NCBI RefSeq assembly: GCF_014805625.2
Contig: NW_023998416.1
Location: 13,890,273-13,954,272, forward strand
Direction: 5' to 3'
Source: Glossina fuscipes
Taxonomy: Eukaryota > Arthropoda > Insecta > Diptera > Glossinidae
Length of the DNA stretch: 64,000 nucleotides
How positions within the stretch are numbered: position 1 is the stretch's first letter; every line of letters begins with the position of its first letter. The translations under genes were made by a program, and so were the position numbers. The notes under the pieces are model-generated. The model was given only the letters and a program-made list of their open reading frames with translations, was not told the DNA's origin and made no database searches. Below are positions 1 to 13,640 of this stretch, one piece after another.

Positions 1-1360
1 AAAATACATTCTTGATTAGCATCAAAAAAGTTGAAACGATTTAAAGATGCCTGTCTGTCCTGTGTGTATTTCAAACAAACTCTTGCAGAGTTATTTCGAA
101 TTAATTGCGTGCAATGGGCAAAATCGGCTAAAGGACGTCGCTACAATCCGTTATAATATGTATCTCTGTTTCTTGGACTTTTTGGTCTTCGCTCATAACC
201 TAAAGCAAACTCACGATAAAAATTCCTATGTATATCCGATAAAAATGGGAGAGACCAACGATGCCCATTCAATGTTGTGTTCAATGTTGGCTATTATAGA
301 GTATGGAAAGTAAATAGCAGAAAGTAGAGGCTACATGGTGCGAACATCCCAGGTCCGGAAGCAAAACGATTAATGAAGAATATATTTGAGGGAAAGAGGA
401 TTAAGTTGTATTATTAATACGGTGCAATTATTATCGTAACGGACTTACTGCATTTTACCAATACTTGAAATCATAAAATCCCGACGTGAAATTTCACATC
501 AATTGGATTTGCTTCATTGTTTTAATATAGTTTTTTTTTTTTTTTTTTTTGGTTTAGCCAAACACGAGGTGTAAAAAACACTTTGGTTACGATTGTGGGT
601 GTTAAGAGTACAAACAAGCCGATTTATAAAGATACGTATATTATATCAAAAGAAAAAGCAGAGCGAAAATTTTCCAATAAATCTTGGAACGACCTCAGGC
701 ATTCAAACACACACAATAATCTTTCACAATAAACAAGAAACCAGAATAACAGAAAACAAAAAGCAAAAAAAAAGACAACTAAACCAATTTTCATTGATTT
801 TCAAAGACGATGCCAAAACAATACCAAATTAAGAAGACGCCGTCATACCGCAATACAAACGAACGCATGTATTCATGTAGGCCTATCTGCATTGAAGTAG
901 AGCTCAACCTTTTTTTTCGGATCTTTTCCTCTCGAGCAGCAACCGAACGACATTGACGATAAATTAAAACAAAGTGCCCACAAAATGTTCTACTTAAATG
1001 AAAAAGAAATAAACAGGAAAGAAAGAACGAAGCGAAGCGGGTCTTGACTTAAACAAAAGTCTAATAATAACAGAGAACAGAAAAAAAAGTAAAACAAACA
1101 AAACAACTTCAACTACAACTACAACAACTAAAACAAGTTGCGTTAAATTAAAGTTCAAATTCTTTTTTGTTATTATTAAACTATGTACGTATATACACAA
1201 TTGCATATATAGGTGGTATATGTGTGTTGTACATCTTTACGTAGTATCATAAAATTTTCATCAAACGATCATCAAAATAAAAATAAATTTCAATATTGTA
1301 CCATTTAACGGTGTAGTTGTTGTTTTTTTCTCTTTACTATCGTGTACTCGCACAGCTTTT
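1..1360. other. Non-coding AT-rich stretch
   Basis: Low-complexity AT-rich DNA with a long T run near 529-550. Short open frames occur but none resembles a known protein or shows paired splice sites that I could recognise. I read it as intronic sequence of the minus-strand gene seen at 53.6 kb; that is inference from position only. Confidence 0.5.
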
Positions 1361-1368
1361 GTTGCCGT

Positions 1369-1430
1369 TATAAAAAGTTTTCACTGGCATTAAGCCAAAA
1401 AAAGAACAAACAACTAAGACAACAAGCAGT
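1369..1430 (+). promoter_or_regulatory. Possible TATA-type core promoter
   Basis: A TATAAAAAG string lies at 1369-1377. It is followed by A/C-rich DNA of the kind common in fly 5' leaders and by TCAGT-like initiator words from 1472. Spacing to a good initiator is not ideal and no plus-strand coding region follows. In AT-rich DNA such strings also arise by chance. Confidence 0.15.
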
Positions 1431-1471
1431 CATTGTACGCGATCAGAAAGCAAACGCAACCAAACATCTAC

Positions 1472-1538
1472 TCAGTCAGTCAGTCAGTCAGTCATTCAGT
1501 TAGTCAGCCAGCCAGTCAGTCAGTCAGTCAGCCAGTCA
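1472..1538 (+). repeat. (CAGT)n microsatellite with CAGC variants
   Basis: A tetranucleotide tract of CAGT/CAGC/TAGT units with a few interruptions. Confidence 0.9.
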
Positions 1539-1731
1539 ATCGAGAATACCGTAATAATAAAAATAAGAACAAAAGAATATAGAGAAGCTTTCGTTTCTAT
1601 TGCCAGACCCATTGTGCCGTGGTCCGCTTGGTTGCTTCTTATTATTCGGTTACACATCAACGAAAACGCTGCCACAACAGTTGTCACAATATACCGCTAA
1701 AATGTTTGCAATACTAAATCCCATATGCCCA

Positions 1732-1826
1732 AATATATATATATATATATATATACATCTATGCATGTATGCACGATGTATGTATGTACTTGTGTGTATG
1801 TGTGTGTGTATGTATGTGTGTATGCG
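1732..1826 (+). repeat. (AT)n followed by (GTAT)n/(GT)n tract
   Basis: An (AT)n run to about 1756 is followed by mixed GTAT and GTGT units, a compound microsatellite typical of fly introns. Confidence 0.9.
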
Positions 1827-4090
1827 TGATAAGTGTATGTCGTTTTATAAAGAATTCTTAGCCTGTCGCAGGCTTGGTTTTCAAACCAAGGTAAATTTAT
1901 TGTATAATTTCTTTTAGTTCTTTCTCGTAACTTTCCTTAATTCGCTAACGGTTGCCATTAATCCCTTCAACGGCATACGATTCAGTAAGTGACATAAAAA
2001 CATATATATATATGTATACGTATGTACATATGTACATGGCCTGAGACAGTGATAACGATAATGATAGTAGGGAACTTCGATTCACGTCTCTGCCTCATCA
2101 CATTATTAATTGTTGATTGGAAAGTACGGATGCGATTCTTCATCAAGGGCTTTACTCATTCGCAAGTACTCAGGCGTGTATATGCCCGCCTATACGCACA
2201 AGCAAAGTAAGCCCAGCCACACTCATCAAATAGACTGAGAATTTGGCGCATTTTTCCACGACATAAATATTTTCACATGTGATATGTTGTGTAAATTGTG
2301 CTGCGAATGAAAAATTTAAATCAAATGCCATCACATATATCACTGATAATGCAGGCATGCACGTTTGGTTAATTTGTGTATGTTTACATGCACAGCTTTT
2401 GTTCTCTTAGGCGGGCTAGAGGAGTTAAGAAAAAGTTCCATCACACGTGGATATCTTAATGCAACCTGTAGGTTTGCGCGTAAGTTGACAAAGATTTTTT
2501 ATCGTAGTTTGCTTTTAAGGCTTTATTTATTTAGATTTGCTCTCTGTTTTGCTCTCCGTTTTTCCTAAGCTTCTCAGGCAATATCAGCTATATGTCATCT
2601 ATGTGCAAACGTATATAAAAATGATCGTAAACAGGTCGAGTTAGCGAGTATAGTCAAAATTCATTCCTATCCGCTTTGGCAGGACTCACAGCTTCAGAAA
2701 ATACATGAGAGTCGCCAGGAGGTGCTTGTGGCAAACTGTAAGACACTGTAAGTACTGACGGGTTACGCCTACTGTAAAATATAGTCCATCAAAGAACTCG
2801 TTTTGCAGATATCTAGGCTTAATTCCACCTACCCGGATGCAAAATTTTGTTCACGCGGCGAAAAATACATATCAAGGACTTTATAAAGTGTTTGCTGGTA
2901 TAGAACTGGACCGATTTAGATCAGTCTGTCGCCAAGTGTGTTTGTGAAAACGCAATAATAAACAGCAAACAGAAACTTCACAAAAGAGTGAATTCATTGA
3001 TCTTGTATCGCGATCGTCATAGGAATTTGTAGATCGTACAAGAATTTTTAGCGAAGAAATCAAACAAATCTTTTAGACGCCTGATCGGACTTCTCTAGGT
3101 TCCGATCTTGAAATAATTTCCCCGAAAATTTTATCTACAAAGTTAAACGCGTAAAAAAAGATTCGTTGTACATGAATCCCAACCACGAGATCAATATATG
3201 TTGAGGACTTAGAGCCAAGCAATGGCGTGCCCTAATAATGTTGCAGTAGCTAAGATCTAGTTATCAATATTAGTTACTATATTTTTTAATTTCATTTAAA
3301 AATTTATATATATAGTACTTAGGCAGCCCGAACGCATTCGAAATTGCGTAATAATATGAAAGTAACTTGCAAATGTGTTTAATATTCAACTTTCTTCTAA
3401 TCTAAGTAATATTGCATGTAGAGGTTGACGTGATCGCCGTGGAGAAGCCCAAGAAACAGATTATCTATATTCGTAATATTACGGAAGTCCGCACAGTATA
3501 GAAATCGACGTTGGAATTAAGCACATATGCGACAGTCATTTCATGTGTCGGTATTGTCTAAGTATTCATTGGAATATCCAGACGAGAATATGTCTTATCA
3601 AAGATATTGTGGTGCAACTGATATTAACAAGTCCTCTGTGCATTCTGATGATCGAGGTATGTTGCTGGTGCGCCTAAGTTCGCTGGAATGGCGCAAAGTA
3701 TTGATTTTTCGCTAACGCGATATCCATCGAAAACGATGAACATATTCGTTGAAAAAGGTTTTCTTTTTTAGACGTAATTCGATGCAAATTTCCGGATTAG
3801 AGAAGTGGGAGGTTAACAGACGCAACTGCTGTTGCGTCATTAATGTCTTCATGTTAATTGGAAACTCCAGGATGGGATATGCCCTACTAAAGGCATTGTG
3901 GTGCCATCGCTGTCAACAAGCTTTATGTATTTATCTCCCAATTTGAGGCGTTTCAAGACCCCTGAGCGTTTGTTTTAATCCGCGGAACTGGAGCAGAGGG
4001 TCCTACGGTTATTCCGCATAGGCTACTAGGCAAGTCGCGACTACCAAGTTTCTATTCACAGACCCAAATTTCAAAATGTTAGAGTATACT
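1827..4090. other. No gene recognised
   Basis: The base composition between 3420 and 4000 is less AT-biased than its surroundings. A block at 3606-3638 is loosely repeated at 3895-3930, sharing ATTGTGGTGC and a downstream AACAAG. This may be remnant mobile DNA. No protein family was recognised in any frame, all of which contain stops. Confidence 0.4.
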
Positions 4091-4150
4091 TGTATACAGT
4101 GAGTGCTTAGTCGGCAATGGCGTAACATTTACCGATGCGGCCACTCCCCA
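4085..4150 (+). repeat. Dispersed repeat family B, copy 1
   Basis: The core starts with a CAGTGAGTGCTTAGTCGG-type string at 4097 and runs through GTAACATTTACCGATG. It aligns by eye with the cores near 41855-41907 and 49983-50031, which share AGTGAG, a (C/T)AG(C/T)CGG-like block, (A)TAACA and TTATCGG-like words. The element type is unknown. Confidence 0.45.
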
Positions 4151-5904
4151 TATAACTGTCACTTTCCATACTTCTTTTTGACCATCACAATACCACACGC
4201 CTTCCGTGATAACGAAACATCTCGCAAATGATAAAAAGATAGATCTTGCCTTGGGCAGAAGGGTTGACCTGGATCTTTAATAATACTTTTCCCATTTTTT
4301 TCCATTTTCACTTGAAACGAAAAAAATGAAGAAAACTTTTATGAAATTTCTTACAGTTTGTGTAAGCATTTCCTTCTTTAAGGTTGTTTGTTTAAAGAAA
4401 TATTGTTTTGCGCTGATAGTGCCGCTACTGTTGCTGATGATACGTTTACTTCTTTTTTCTTTCTTTTTTTTTTTCTTTTTTCTCTCTTTGAAAAACACGG
4501 AATTCCCATTTTTACCAAATTAGGAAATAAAACTGTATACTTAAAGACATATGTGTACGTAAAGCTTTTGAACATATCTACAAATATGTTACAAACTAAC
4601 ACATGCAATGGTAGAAAATAATAATAATAAAAAAAAAATAAAAAATAAAAAAAATAAACCAACACACACCGTACTCATGTTCACAGAAAATAATAGTTAA
4701 TAATAATGTTTAAAACACACAAGAGAAGAGCTACTACACTAAAGATGCGACTAAAGATGGTAAGGATGGTTAAACATGGTCTTGGCAGAGTTGCTGAAGC
4801 CATTTTTCGCATAGATACATTTCGCTTCGATATCGAGTCTCTTTTATCAAAAAATTTTCATATGCAGGTCCCTACGATGATCTTCTGACATTCTCCTCAA
4901 GGTTCTTACGGTGTAATGAAAAAGTTAAAAGCCTACGCATTCGATCAGCCTTTAGGAGAAGAAGTAGTAGTTCGAAAATGTGTTATTATATATATGTAAT
5001 GCATGCACCTAAGGGAGGTTTAAGAGCCACTGTAGTAACATAAGTTCTAATATTACCACCATTATTACAGGATGAGTGTATAGAATTTGGATTCTGTGCA
5101 ACAAGATTTTTCTTAATTTAAGAAGGTTGGCAGGTTTGCTGGATAGAGTGGACAAGCCTCAGCCAGGTCAGGCAAACTGCTGGTTAGTCGTTAACATGTT
5201 TTAATATTTCTGCCCAGGAATGAAGAAACTCTAGTACGCTGCGGATGGACGTAGCGGGAGCCCAGAGTTTGCGGCTTTTTAAGCAGCAATAACTAATACA
5301 TATATATATGTGTCTGTCTCTAATGGTATGTGCGGTAATGCATTAATGTATATATAAAGAATTTGTCTTGTCCCACTGTCTACGGTTTATGTATTTGTTT
5401 GTTTGTTCATTATTGCCGTGTTTATTGATGGCCGCGGGAAAATCTCTACATCAGATTTTGCATTTGGTTCGCATTTTATTTGATTGACAAGTCGCTATTT
5501 GGTATGGATTCAACATGCTTGTTGTAAGCTGTATCAGCTAAAACTGGTAACTCGAGTTTCTAACGACGTTTATATCGTGCACACATTTCTTCGCACATAT
5601 ATATAGGTATTTTGACAGTTTGTTGTTGCTGATATTTTTTTTTGTTATTGTTTTTTGATTTTCCTATAGTAACATAACATAAAAAAGAAGACAATAACGC
5701 AGCAAGAAAGCTTGATTGAGTGGAAGTATTGTTGTTATTTTGAAGATTTGGTAGTTTGTGTTGCGCTATTGCTCGCTTGGCTTAAACAAGTCACTAACAT
5801 TCGTTTTGGAGGGATTTTGTCTGAAAATATTTACTTTGTTTTCAATACTCGGCTGCTTTTTCTTATTTTATAAAGAAATTCATAAATCCGTTTTCGGTTT
5901 CCTT
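4151..5904. other. No gene recognised
   Basis: AT-rich DNA with overlapping open frames on both strands at 4277-4665, produced by T-rich and A-rich tracts. The predicted peptides are Phe/Lys runs and are not credible proteins. Confidence 0.5.
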
Positions 5905-5936
5905 TCTCTATCTCTCTATCTCTCTCTCTCTCTCTG
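5905..5936 (+). repeat. (CT)n microsatellite
   Basis: Polypyrimidine CT/CTAT tract. Confidence 0.9.
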
Positions 5937-6758
5937 ATTCTTATTCCTTACCATGTGTGGCAAAGATGAGGCTGCCATGCCATACTACAATAGGAGCGAT
6001 ACCCTTATGACCTGAGTTTTGGGTGAAAAAGTTAAACCATAACTTAAGTAGCTAGAAACACTATCTCAAGCAACACACATGCAAAAGGAATCCATGTGGC
6101 AACCACCACCATACGTATCCATGACTCTGTCGTATGTAACACAACCATCACGGTCATCATCTAAGCTATAAATTTGATTGTTGTTATTGTTCATATGTTA
6201 TTGTATACGTGTATATGTATGTATATATGCGATCATGATTTTAACCCACTCGAGTCTACCATTGCCGTTATTTTTCCTTCTTTTCAATTGCATTGTTTGT
6301 GGCTTCTTTAAAAAAAATTTATATAATATTTTTGACCCTTTCTGCTTCAACTTTATTTGTAATCATAAACATTACTTACACCTCTTAAACCATGTACATT
6401 CATGTATTTATTTTGTGTCTCACTGTGTGCGCGGATATTTTCTGCGCATTATGTATGCCTTCCTTCTCCTTACGTTTCTCGCCCTATCCTTGTATTTCAT
6501 GTCGAATTATTATACAGCGCTTACATTGTTGTCGCAGTTCAAAAGTTCAAATGGACTTTAATTTATTCCTTAATCTTAATCAATAATTGTTGTGGTCAAC
6601 TGTAACCTTACATTAATGTACATTCGCACATACTTGCAGACAACTGCTTGGATACACGCAGATAGCTTTTAGTTTATGGTAAAAGACTACTGACTTTTAC
6701 TTTTTCTTCACCGATTGAATAATCATTTTTTATTATGTGCTATGATATATAACTCATT

Positions 6759-6759
<1 letters not shown>

Positions 6760-6794
<35 letters not shown>
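6760..6794 (+). repeat. Long poly(T) run
   Basis: About 35 consecutive T residues. A minus-strand poly(A) tail of a retrocopy is possible, but no retroelement body was recognised beside it. Confidence 0.9.
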
Positions 6795-6796
<2 letters not shown>

Positions 6797-9480
6797 TAAT
6801 ATACGAGTACTGACCTGGTGGGTAGAATCTTGACGATTTTTTTTTTTTTTTTTCGGAAAAAATCATAACTTACGAGGTCATTTTTGTCCCCTTTCCCACT
6901 AAATAACAGAAATAAGATAAGTGTTATTACATGTGTGGGCGACTTCACTACACCTTCAGTCTTTTCTAAAAAAAATTCTAAAATTCATTTGAAATATTTT
7001 CAATTTTTTCAAAGTGAAATTATTACGTCATAGACTTGATACTCGAACTGCAATATCGGAAAACGGGAATAAGCTTAGTACTACTTTTTGCTTCTTACAA
7101 AAATGTTAAATTTTGAAAAACACTGAAATTTGAGACTCGAGCGGGGCAAAACCTATATACACCTATATAAGTGCATCTGTATGGAAATACTGTTCAAATA
7201 AGGTAAACGAATTCAAATTCGTCTTTCCCGAACTACTATTGCCAAATTTTGATAAATTTTTTTCCCCTACTATGGGAAAATAATTAAAGCGCTTACGGAC
7301 CTCTGGCAAGGAGGGGTGACAGATGTCTTTGTTAGTTAACTACAAAATCTATCTTTACGCCCTTACTCAGCGTTTCTTTCGTTTCCTTCTTGGGCAATTT
7401 CCCAAAAAATGTGGACCAACAAGGGCGTGCCCTGCAACTGAAAAAGTGTAAGAGTATCGAAGAAAGGGAAGATCAATTTACTTTCAACAATAATCTTAGG
7501 TCTAAATCTATAACGATTTCTTGTAAGATCGCTTGCATTCACAGTTAAGCGCAGATATCCGATAAATACCCAAGATAAGTTTTCTTACATATATGTGCGA
7601 CCACACGAACCGCAGTATCTTGTGGGATAGTGAAAGCGAGTTACATTAAATTCGTTTAGATTTTTGCATAACTTAAGCACAAGTCTTCGAAGTTTGTCTA
7701 TATTTCACTTATTTCCAGCTAAAAAAAACTAATGTTTAGTATATGTATAGAGAAGAGGAAGACTATAAAAATTTTTAGAGAAAGGGAATTTTTTTGTTTT
7801 ATAACACTTGTGGCTTGCTGTTTCTTAAGTTAATTAGTCAGTTAATATTTTCTTTGTAATTAAATATTTACTACGAAATGACGTTAAAATAAGCGTTTGC
7901 CGCATTCGTTGACCATTAGGGTTAATGCAACGTTCATTTACACGTGAAGATGGTAGAAGTTAAATGTGAAAAGGATTCCCGCCTTTACAAGTCGTATGCG
8001 GAAGAATACCAGCGTAATTATTATTTTCTTTTATATTTTGGTAAACAAAATGCAAAACTACTGTTGCTTTTCTTTGCTTTATTTTTTTCCATACAGTAAT
8101 TACGATACATTGTCATTACTAAAAACAACTACTACAACTATTATGGATACGTTGCAGTTATATTTTGAGACAGGGCGAAGGAAACTCTTCTTTGCGAAAG
8201 TTTTGACGGTTTTTCTTTAAGCATTCAAAAAAAAAAAAAAAAAAAAAAATACTTTTGGTTTAAAAATTGCCGTAAAAGAACAATAGAGAGTTAATTGTAA
8301 ACATTTGTTCAGCTAAAAAAGGAAACAAATTGGTATTGTTTACAAGTACATATGGACGACGACTACATGGCACACGAACATGTTTTCTTTTCCTTCTTTT
8401 TTTTTTTTTTTTTGTCGCTCATGCAGATGTCATAAAAGAGTGAAAACATTTGTAAGAAAACTTGTAGTTGATCTTTGGGTTAGTTTTTATGTACGCTTAT
8501 GTAATATACATACATAATGAAATTAAAGAAAATAACATTTTGCAAATACTTATATATTATTATACAAAAGCAATTTGCATAAAGGTTGACATAATCAATC
8601 GCTCGCTTTTTGTCTAATTAAAATGACTGCCTTGTCTTTCCTAACGCACTTTCTAACTGAAACGGAATAAATGAAAATTTCTATTGTAGCAATCGATTAG
8701 GTAAGCAAAGGTGTATTATGTATGTATTATAAATATTAATGAAATCAGAGAAAATTTTTGAAATTTTTTCACATAACGAATGCAAACGTTTCGAAACGTT
8801 CACGAAGAAGCTCCCAACGATACAAGTCAAAGCCAAGTTTATTTATGTCATAATTTGGCTTTCTTATGTGGCCAACTTTCTTTATAAAAGCGTAGCCTTT
8901 CACGTTCTTTTTTTTTTTTTTTTTTTTCTTTGTTTATTTATATAACATATGTATATTCACATAAACTATTACCTCGAAAAGCTTAATAAGAGGGTTTATT
9001 GAACTTTTGCACAAAAATGATTATCTCTTGAAATCTTTTCACTTATTATCATTTCAAAGTTTCGTTTATACTTACAGCCGCACGTATATCGAATTTTAAG
9101 TGGTTTTAATTGGTCGATCTGCCCGATTATATGTACATGTATTGTATGGACTAATTTTTAGAACATTTTAGTAGTGTATGTTAGTTTGTCAAACTCGCAA
9201 ACGGTACAATAGAACATTCAAACTGCACGTATAAATTTTCGGTTGATAGATACGGCTCAACTCCCGTCCATAAGCACAGATAGTACCAAAATACAAATGC
9301 AACAACTAAAATATTTGTAGGCGTGAAGATCGACCGCAAAATACTCTGCTCCACTTTGTCTAATGCATATGATTCAAATTTCCCATATATGAAAGCTTAT
9401 TTCCGCACTCTTATAGGGGAAGCTATTCAGAAAAATTCAACTTTTTCACACCAAATATAGATAAAACTTGAAACGCCTGT
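6795..9480. other. No gene recognised; homopolymers and a short shared block
   Basis: Contains A or T runs at 6839-6853, 8227-8249, 8397-8413 and 8908-8927. A block at about 7321-7372 resembles 15430-15480, sharing TGTCTTTG(T/C)TAGTTAA and then a TATCTTnACnCCCTTA pattern. No coding signal recognised. Confidence 0.45.
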
Positions 9481-9481
9481 C

Positions 9482-9680
9482 ATTATAGTGGGCCACGGCC
9501 AAGCCACGTCAGTACATCAAAAATTTCATCAAAATGTCTAAACATGTGTGGCTTGTAGATTAAAGACCAGAGAACAGAGGGACAGACACGCTTAAATCAA
9601 GTCAGAAGTGATTTTAAATCGATTGCTAGCCTGACGTTGTACACAACTGCCATAGGGTATACAAATCCGGGAGGTGTGAG
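9482..9680 (+). repeat. Dispersed intronic repeat family A, copy 1
   Basis: It shares a TTATAGTGGGCCA-type start with the 18.17 kb copy, then a TTTCATCAAAAT block, a TGTAG(A/G)TT block, a GACAGAC word, a GTGATTnTAAATCGAT block and a GGTGT-containing end. The order is the same in the other copies. Such repeats with GACGGACGGACA-like words are common in fly non-coding DNA. Confidence 0.55.
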
Positions 9681-9689
9681 TTGTAATTA

Positions 9690-12600
9690 TTATGATTAGG
9701 TTTATTTTGAAAGCGATGCAAGTTCACCTTAGGCTGAAATTATTTCTTAGAAAAAGTATTGAAAGCATTCTTAATCAATTGCTATATTATGCAAATTTAG
9801 GCAAAGAAAGAAAGAAAAGGAAACCAAATTTGAATAAATTTTCTAGCCTTTTATTAGACCGATCGATTTAAAAAGTCACTCTCCATTAGTGTCCGTTTGC
9901 GCGTCTTCTTCTCATATGTTTAACCTACTGGCCTACTGATAAAATTTGATAAATAAACTTGAATTGTTATTAATACCAAAAAATATGTCTATTAGCGCTT
10001 AACAATATTTTTTAATTTATTGAGATGAAAATCTTTAAATATCTCCAAATAATAAAAAATTGATTTGATCCACTTTCAAAATTAGCGGCTCATTTATTTT
10101 TTATACAAAGATCAAGTTAAAGAGTTTTCTCTTTTATTAACTTAATTTGTGCATTCGTTGAGAACGAACCATCTACACGGCAATAGCTTATATTATATTT
10201 ACAGATACTGTGAAAAGTAGATTATGTAAATGATAAGATGATAATAATAATGAAAGGAAAGGTACTGAAGTCACGTGCACCGGAGAGAACTAATATAACA
10301 AGAGTACTAAAAAAATCGTTAAAGATCAAAAAGAATGCAATGAGTGGACACTTTTTCTAAATTAAAAGCAGTAACGTTCTTAAATTGACAAGTATTTGAC
10401 AGCTTGCTCTCTCATTCTTATTGTTTGGATAAGTAAGAGTTTTATTAAAGAAGTATTGATAAGACATTATAACGCCGAGGTTTTTGCGACATCTCTGAAA
10501 CAACAATGCTAGAGTAACAGGCACGGAATTTTCGATAAATTCATTTAGCGAATTCTTTATTAACGGAACGTTTCGCTTTATTGCTGTTTTTTTTTTTTTT
10601 GAACACTCGCCAATTAGCAAAAAAAGCGGCTATGTGCTTCGCCAGCTATAGGTCTTAAGAGGAACTGAGTTTCTTTCTTTTTTTTCTTGAATTAAAGCGA
10701 TCTGGCGAGATCAGTTCCGATAAAGACTTTTTACAATATTCTTCAAAAATAATATTTTTTATTACTTCAATATAATCTTGATAACCTTCTCAAATATTGT
10801 TGTTTGCCTATTACCTTTTGCCTCCATCCCAAAAATATTTTCAAAAAAACACGCTCTTCACACTTTTTTAGTGGCTTCGACGCCTTCCAAATAATCTTAA
10901 AGTTGTCGAGATTCTGTACACTATTCCATACTATTACTGATCTAATGTTTCAATGTATTAGTAATTAGCTAAAAACTGAGCGAAATGACACAATAAATTT
11001 TATTACATAGCCTGTCAACCTAAATTCAGTGTTATAGGGCAAAACTTGGGCAAATCTGCAAGCATTTGAAAGCAAAATTGTAGTTAAACAAACTGTGTTA
11101 CGTAACATAAAATAGAAAGCTATAGCGAAACAAAATCATTAAGGGCGAGTTTTACAAAATTTATTAGTCATCTGAACTTTTCCTCTCCATTGAATTCTCT
11201 TTATAGTCATCAATTTTTTCGCTTCAAGATAAAGAAAAAAGTAATTACCGAAAATAAACGCCTCTAATGGGTAATGAATTCAAATTTAATAGATGCAACA
11301 CTTAAAAAATCTGTAAAAATGATGGATATGATGATCTGAAGATTGGCGCGATGAAATATTACGAAATCTTAAATCTTCGCTGAGCGAAAAGTAAACAGAG
11401 ACTCGTCGACCGAAAGCTGTTGAACTGCAACAAATAAGATAAGAGACCAAATTTGATTATGTATAGCTAGGCAGAGATTTAGTTTGTGACATATAATAAT
11501 TTGTACAGCAAATGGCTTTATATCATAGTAGTCGAATACACGAACTCTCTTCCATTGGTTTCGCAATGTCTGAAAATTGTTTTTAAGCATAGCGGAGGAA
11601 AAAATATTTAATAAAATAACAAAGTGACCGATCTAAGACTAGCTGTCCGGCAGACAGACATGGGTCCAGGTTTAACGAAATCTGAAGTTGGCATCGCATA
11701 AAGATTTAATTTTCATTGCTAACTCAGTCTACATTTTAAATATGCTATTAGGGGAAAAAAGCAATTTAATATAAAACTGAACTCTACCAACTTCGGACCA
11801 CGTACGCTTATTTTTGTATCCCACCTCCCTAGAAGGATTTTCACGAAAATTTTTGTTTTTTAGGGCAAAAAAGTCGATTATGTTATGATGAAAATTGACC
11901 GATTATAGTGATTTCTCATTAATGTGATATAAAATTGAACACGTACTTCAATTTTTGAACCTCTTTGATACAACCATTTTTGCCGAAAGTAAGCTTTTAT
12001 TTGCAAGGGGATTGTAATTTTTATCACACAGTTCTTTAAAAGTAAGCTTATATAAAAACAGAATGCAATTTTTGTGTTCTATGGTAAAAGTAATAAATTG
12101 TATTTAACAATGTGCTGTACGGTGTTTAATAGTAGACCTAGCCTGACTATAATGTTTCCACGTTCACTATTCAAATTGCAATGATTTTAATTGGGAAAAA
12201 GTAGAAAAAAGTACTGGAGCGAATTAGCCACTAAAAGCTAATCTCTGTTCTTTTGTACATTTAAAGGCTATTATTACTTAAATGGGGAGGAGTGGAGAGT
12301 AATGCGATCGTAAAAGTTTAACGATAAGCTCGACAAGAAAATCGTTTAATAAAGAGAAAAGAAAACGTATACTTTCACTTAGACTAAAATAAAAGACTTA
12401 ATATAGATATTCTGGCAGACACATATCCCTTTCCAATAAAAAATTTAATAATATGTACTTAACTAACATAAAAAGCCTCTTAAAATACTTTCAACTGTTT
12501 ACCATTTTTCTGAAATGATTGTAAATTACTTTGGAGAGTTTTTAAGGTTCCACAAGCTAATTTTAATTAGATTTGCATTAAAAGCACAATAACCTTTATG

Positions 12601-13340
12601 GCGCTATCTTCCTTTGAAACTCTTTCCGTGAAATTGATCGCGCCATTGAAAAGAAGAACACAAAATACACAAATAAACAAAAAAAAGCAAAAATGAAAAG
12701 ACGAGGGCTGGCTGGCAGCCACTCGCTCGCATATCAATTACAAACTTAACAAACGACAGAAAAAGAGTCACTCAGTTGCGCGCGCACAAACGCATACCGT
12801 CCTATAATCGATTAATGGCATTTGAAAATATTTAAATCAATACGAATTAATTAATTTGGTATGCATAACATAAGAGCGCAATAGTCATTCACCTGTCCCT
12901 GAAACCTTCCAGCTAAAAATGAAAAACAAAAATATGTTTCCAGAGAGCAGAGTTTCCAAAATCCACTTGTAATATATAATCCGGTCGCTTTGTCCAATCT
13001 ACGAATTTAAGAAACTCTGCCTTAAGAAGGTAATGGTCACACACGCAGTATTTCCAATTTAATTAATTTTCCTCTCTATCCCCGTTTCGATTTAGTGTTT
13101 AACTTTGCATAACTCATAAAATTAGTTTTGGGCTTAAAAGCGAAAAAAAGAAAACAAGATTTTTCGGTAACTGTTTCTTAGTGCAGTCAAAAACCTGCTA
13201 CAGGCTATGCAGGTGTATAATTTTTCATGTGCTTTATCTTTCTTACAAACAAAAAGAAAAACACACATTCACATTTGGAAAAATATTTTAAAAAATCAAT
13301 TAATCTGTTTTTAGAAACTATATCTTTTATTATATATATA
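9690..13340. other. No gene recognised
   Basis: AT-rich and featureless apart from short A/T runs. A GGCAGACAGACATGGGTCC-type string near 11650 may be a small family A remnant. No splice-bounded coding segment recognised. Confidence 0.45.
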
Positions 13341-13349
13341 TTTTTTTTT

Positions 13350-13640
13350 TTATACCCTACACTACATGTGGCATAAGAATTTGTTTGTACGATTGTATGC
13401 AATATCCAAAAGGACTTGACATAGACAATCAGAATCACATTCCAGACCGATCTATGCTTGTTCATCCCCTTTCTTTCATTCAACTTACAAGTTGTAGTTT
13501 TTAAGATACACCGACACCGTTTTCGCCCGAATCAGTCCACTTTTTCGAACACATTTCATACAGCAGCTTATTTTGAGCAGTTGTTATATAACTGTGTTAA
13601 GCAAAGCTGTATAGGTTGCATAGGGTGTGCCCCACTATTG
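13350..13640 (-). repeat. Dispersed repeat family A, copy 2 (reverse)
   Basis: On the plus strand it begins TACCCTACACTACATGTGG, the complement of the usual family A 3' end seen at 33.86 and 58.03 kb. A CCGATC word, a TACAAGTTGTAGTTTTTAA block and a GTTATATAAC block follow in the expected reversed order. Confidence 0.55.

Noticed and set aside
1600..1917. 105-codon plus-strand open frame
   Set aside because: It does not begin with ATG (TTG at 1600), and half the peptide comes from (AT)n and (GTAT)n repeats.
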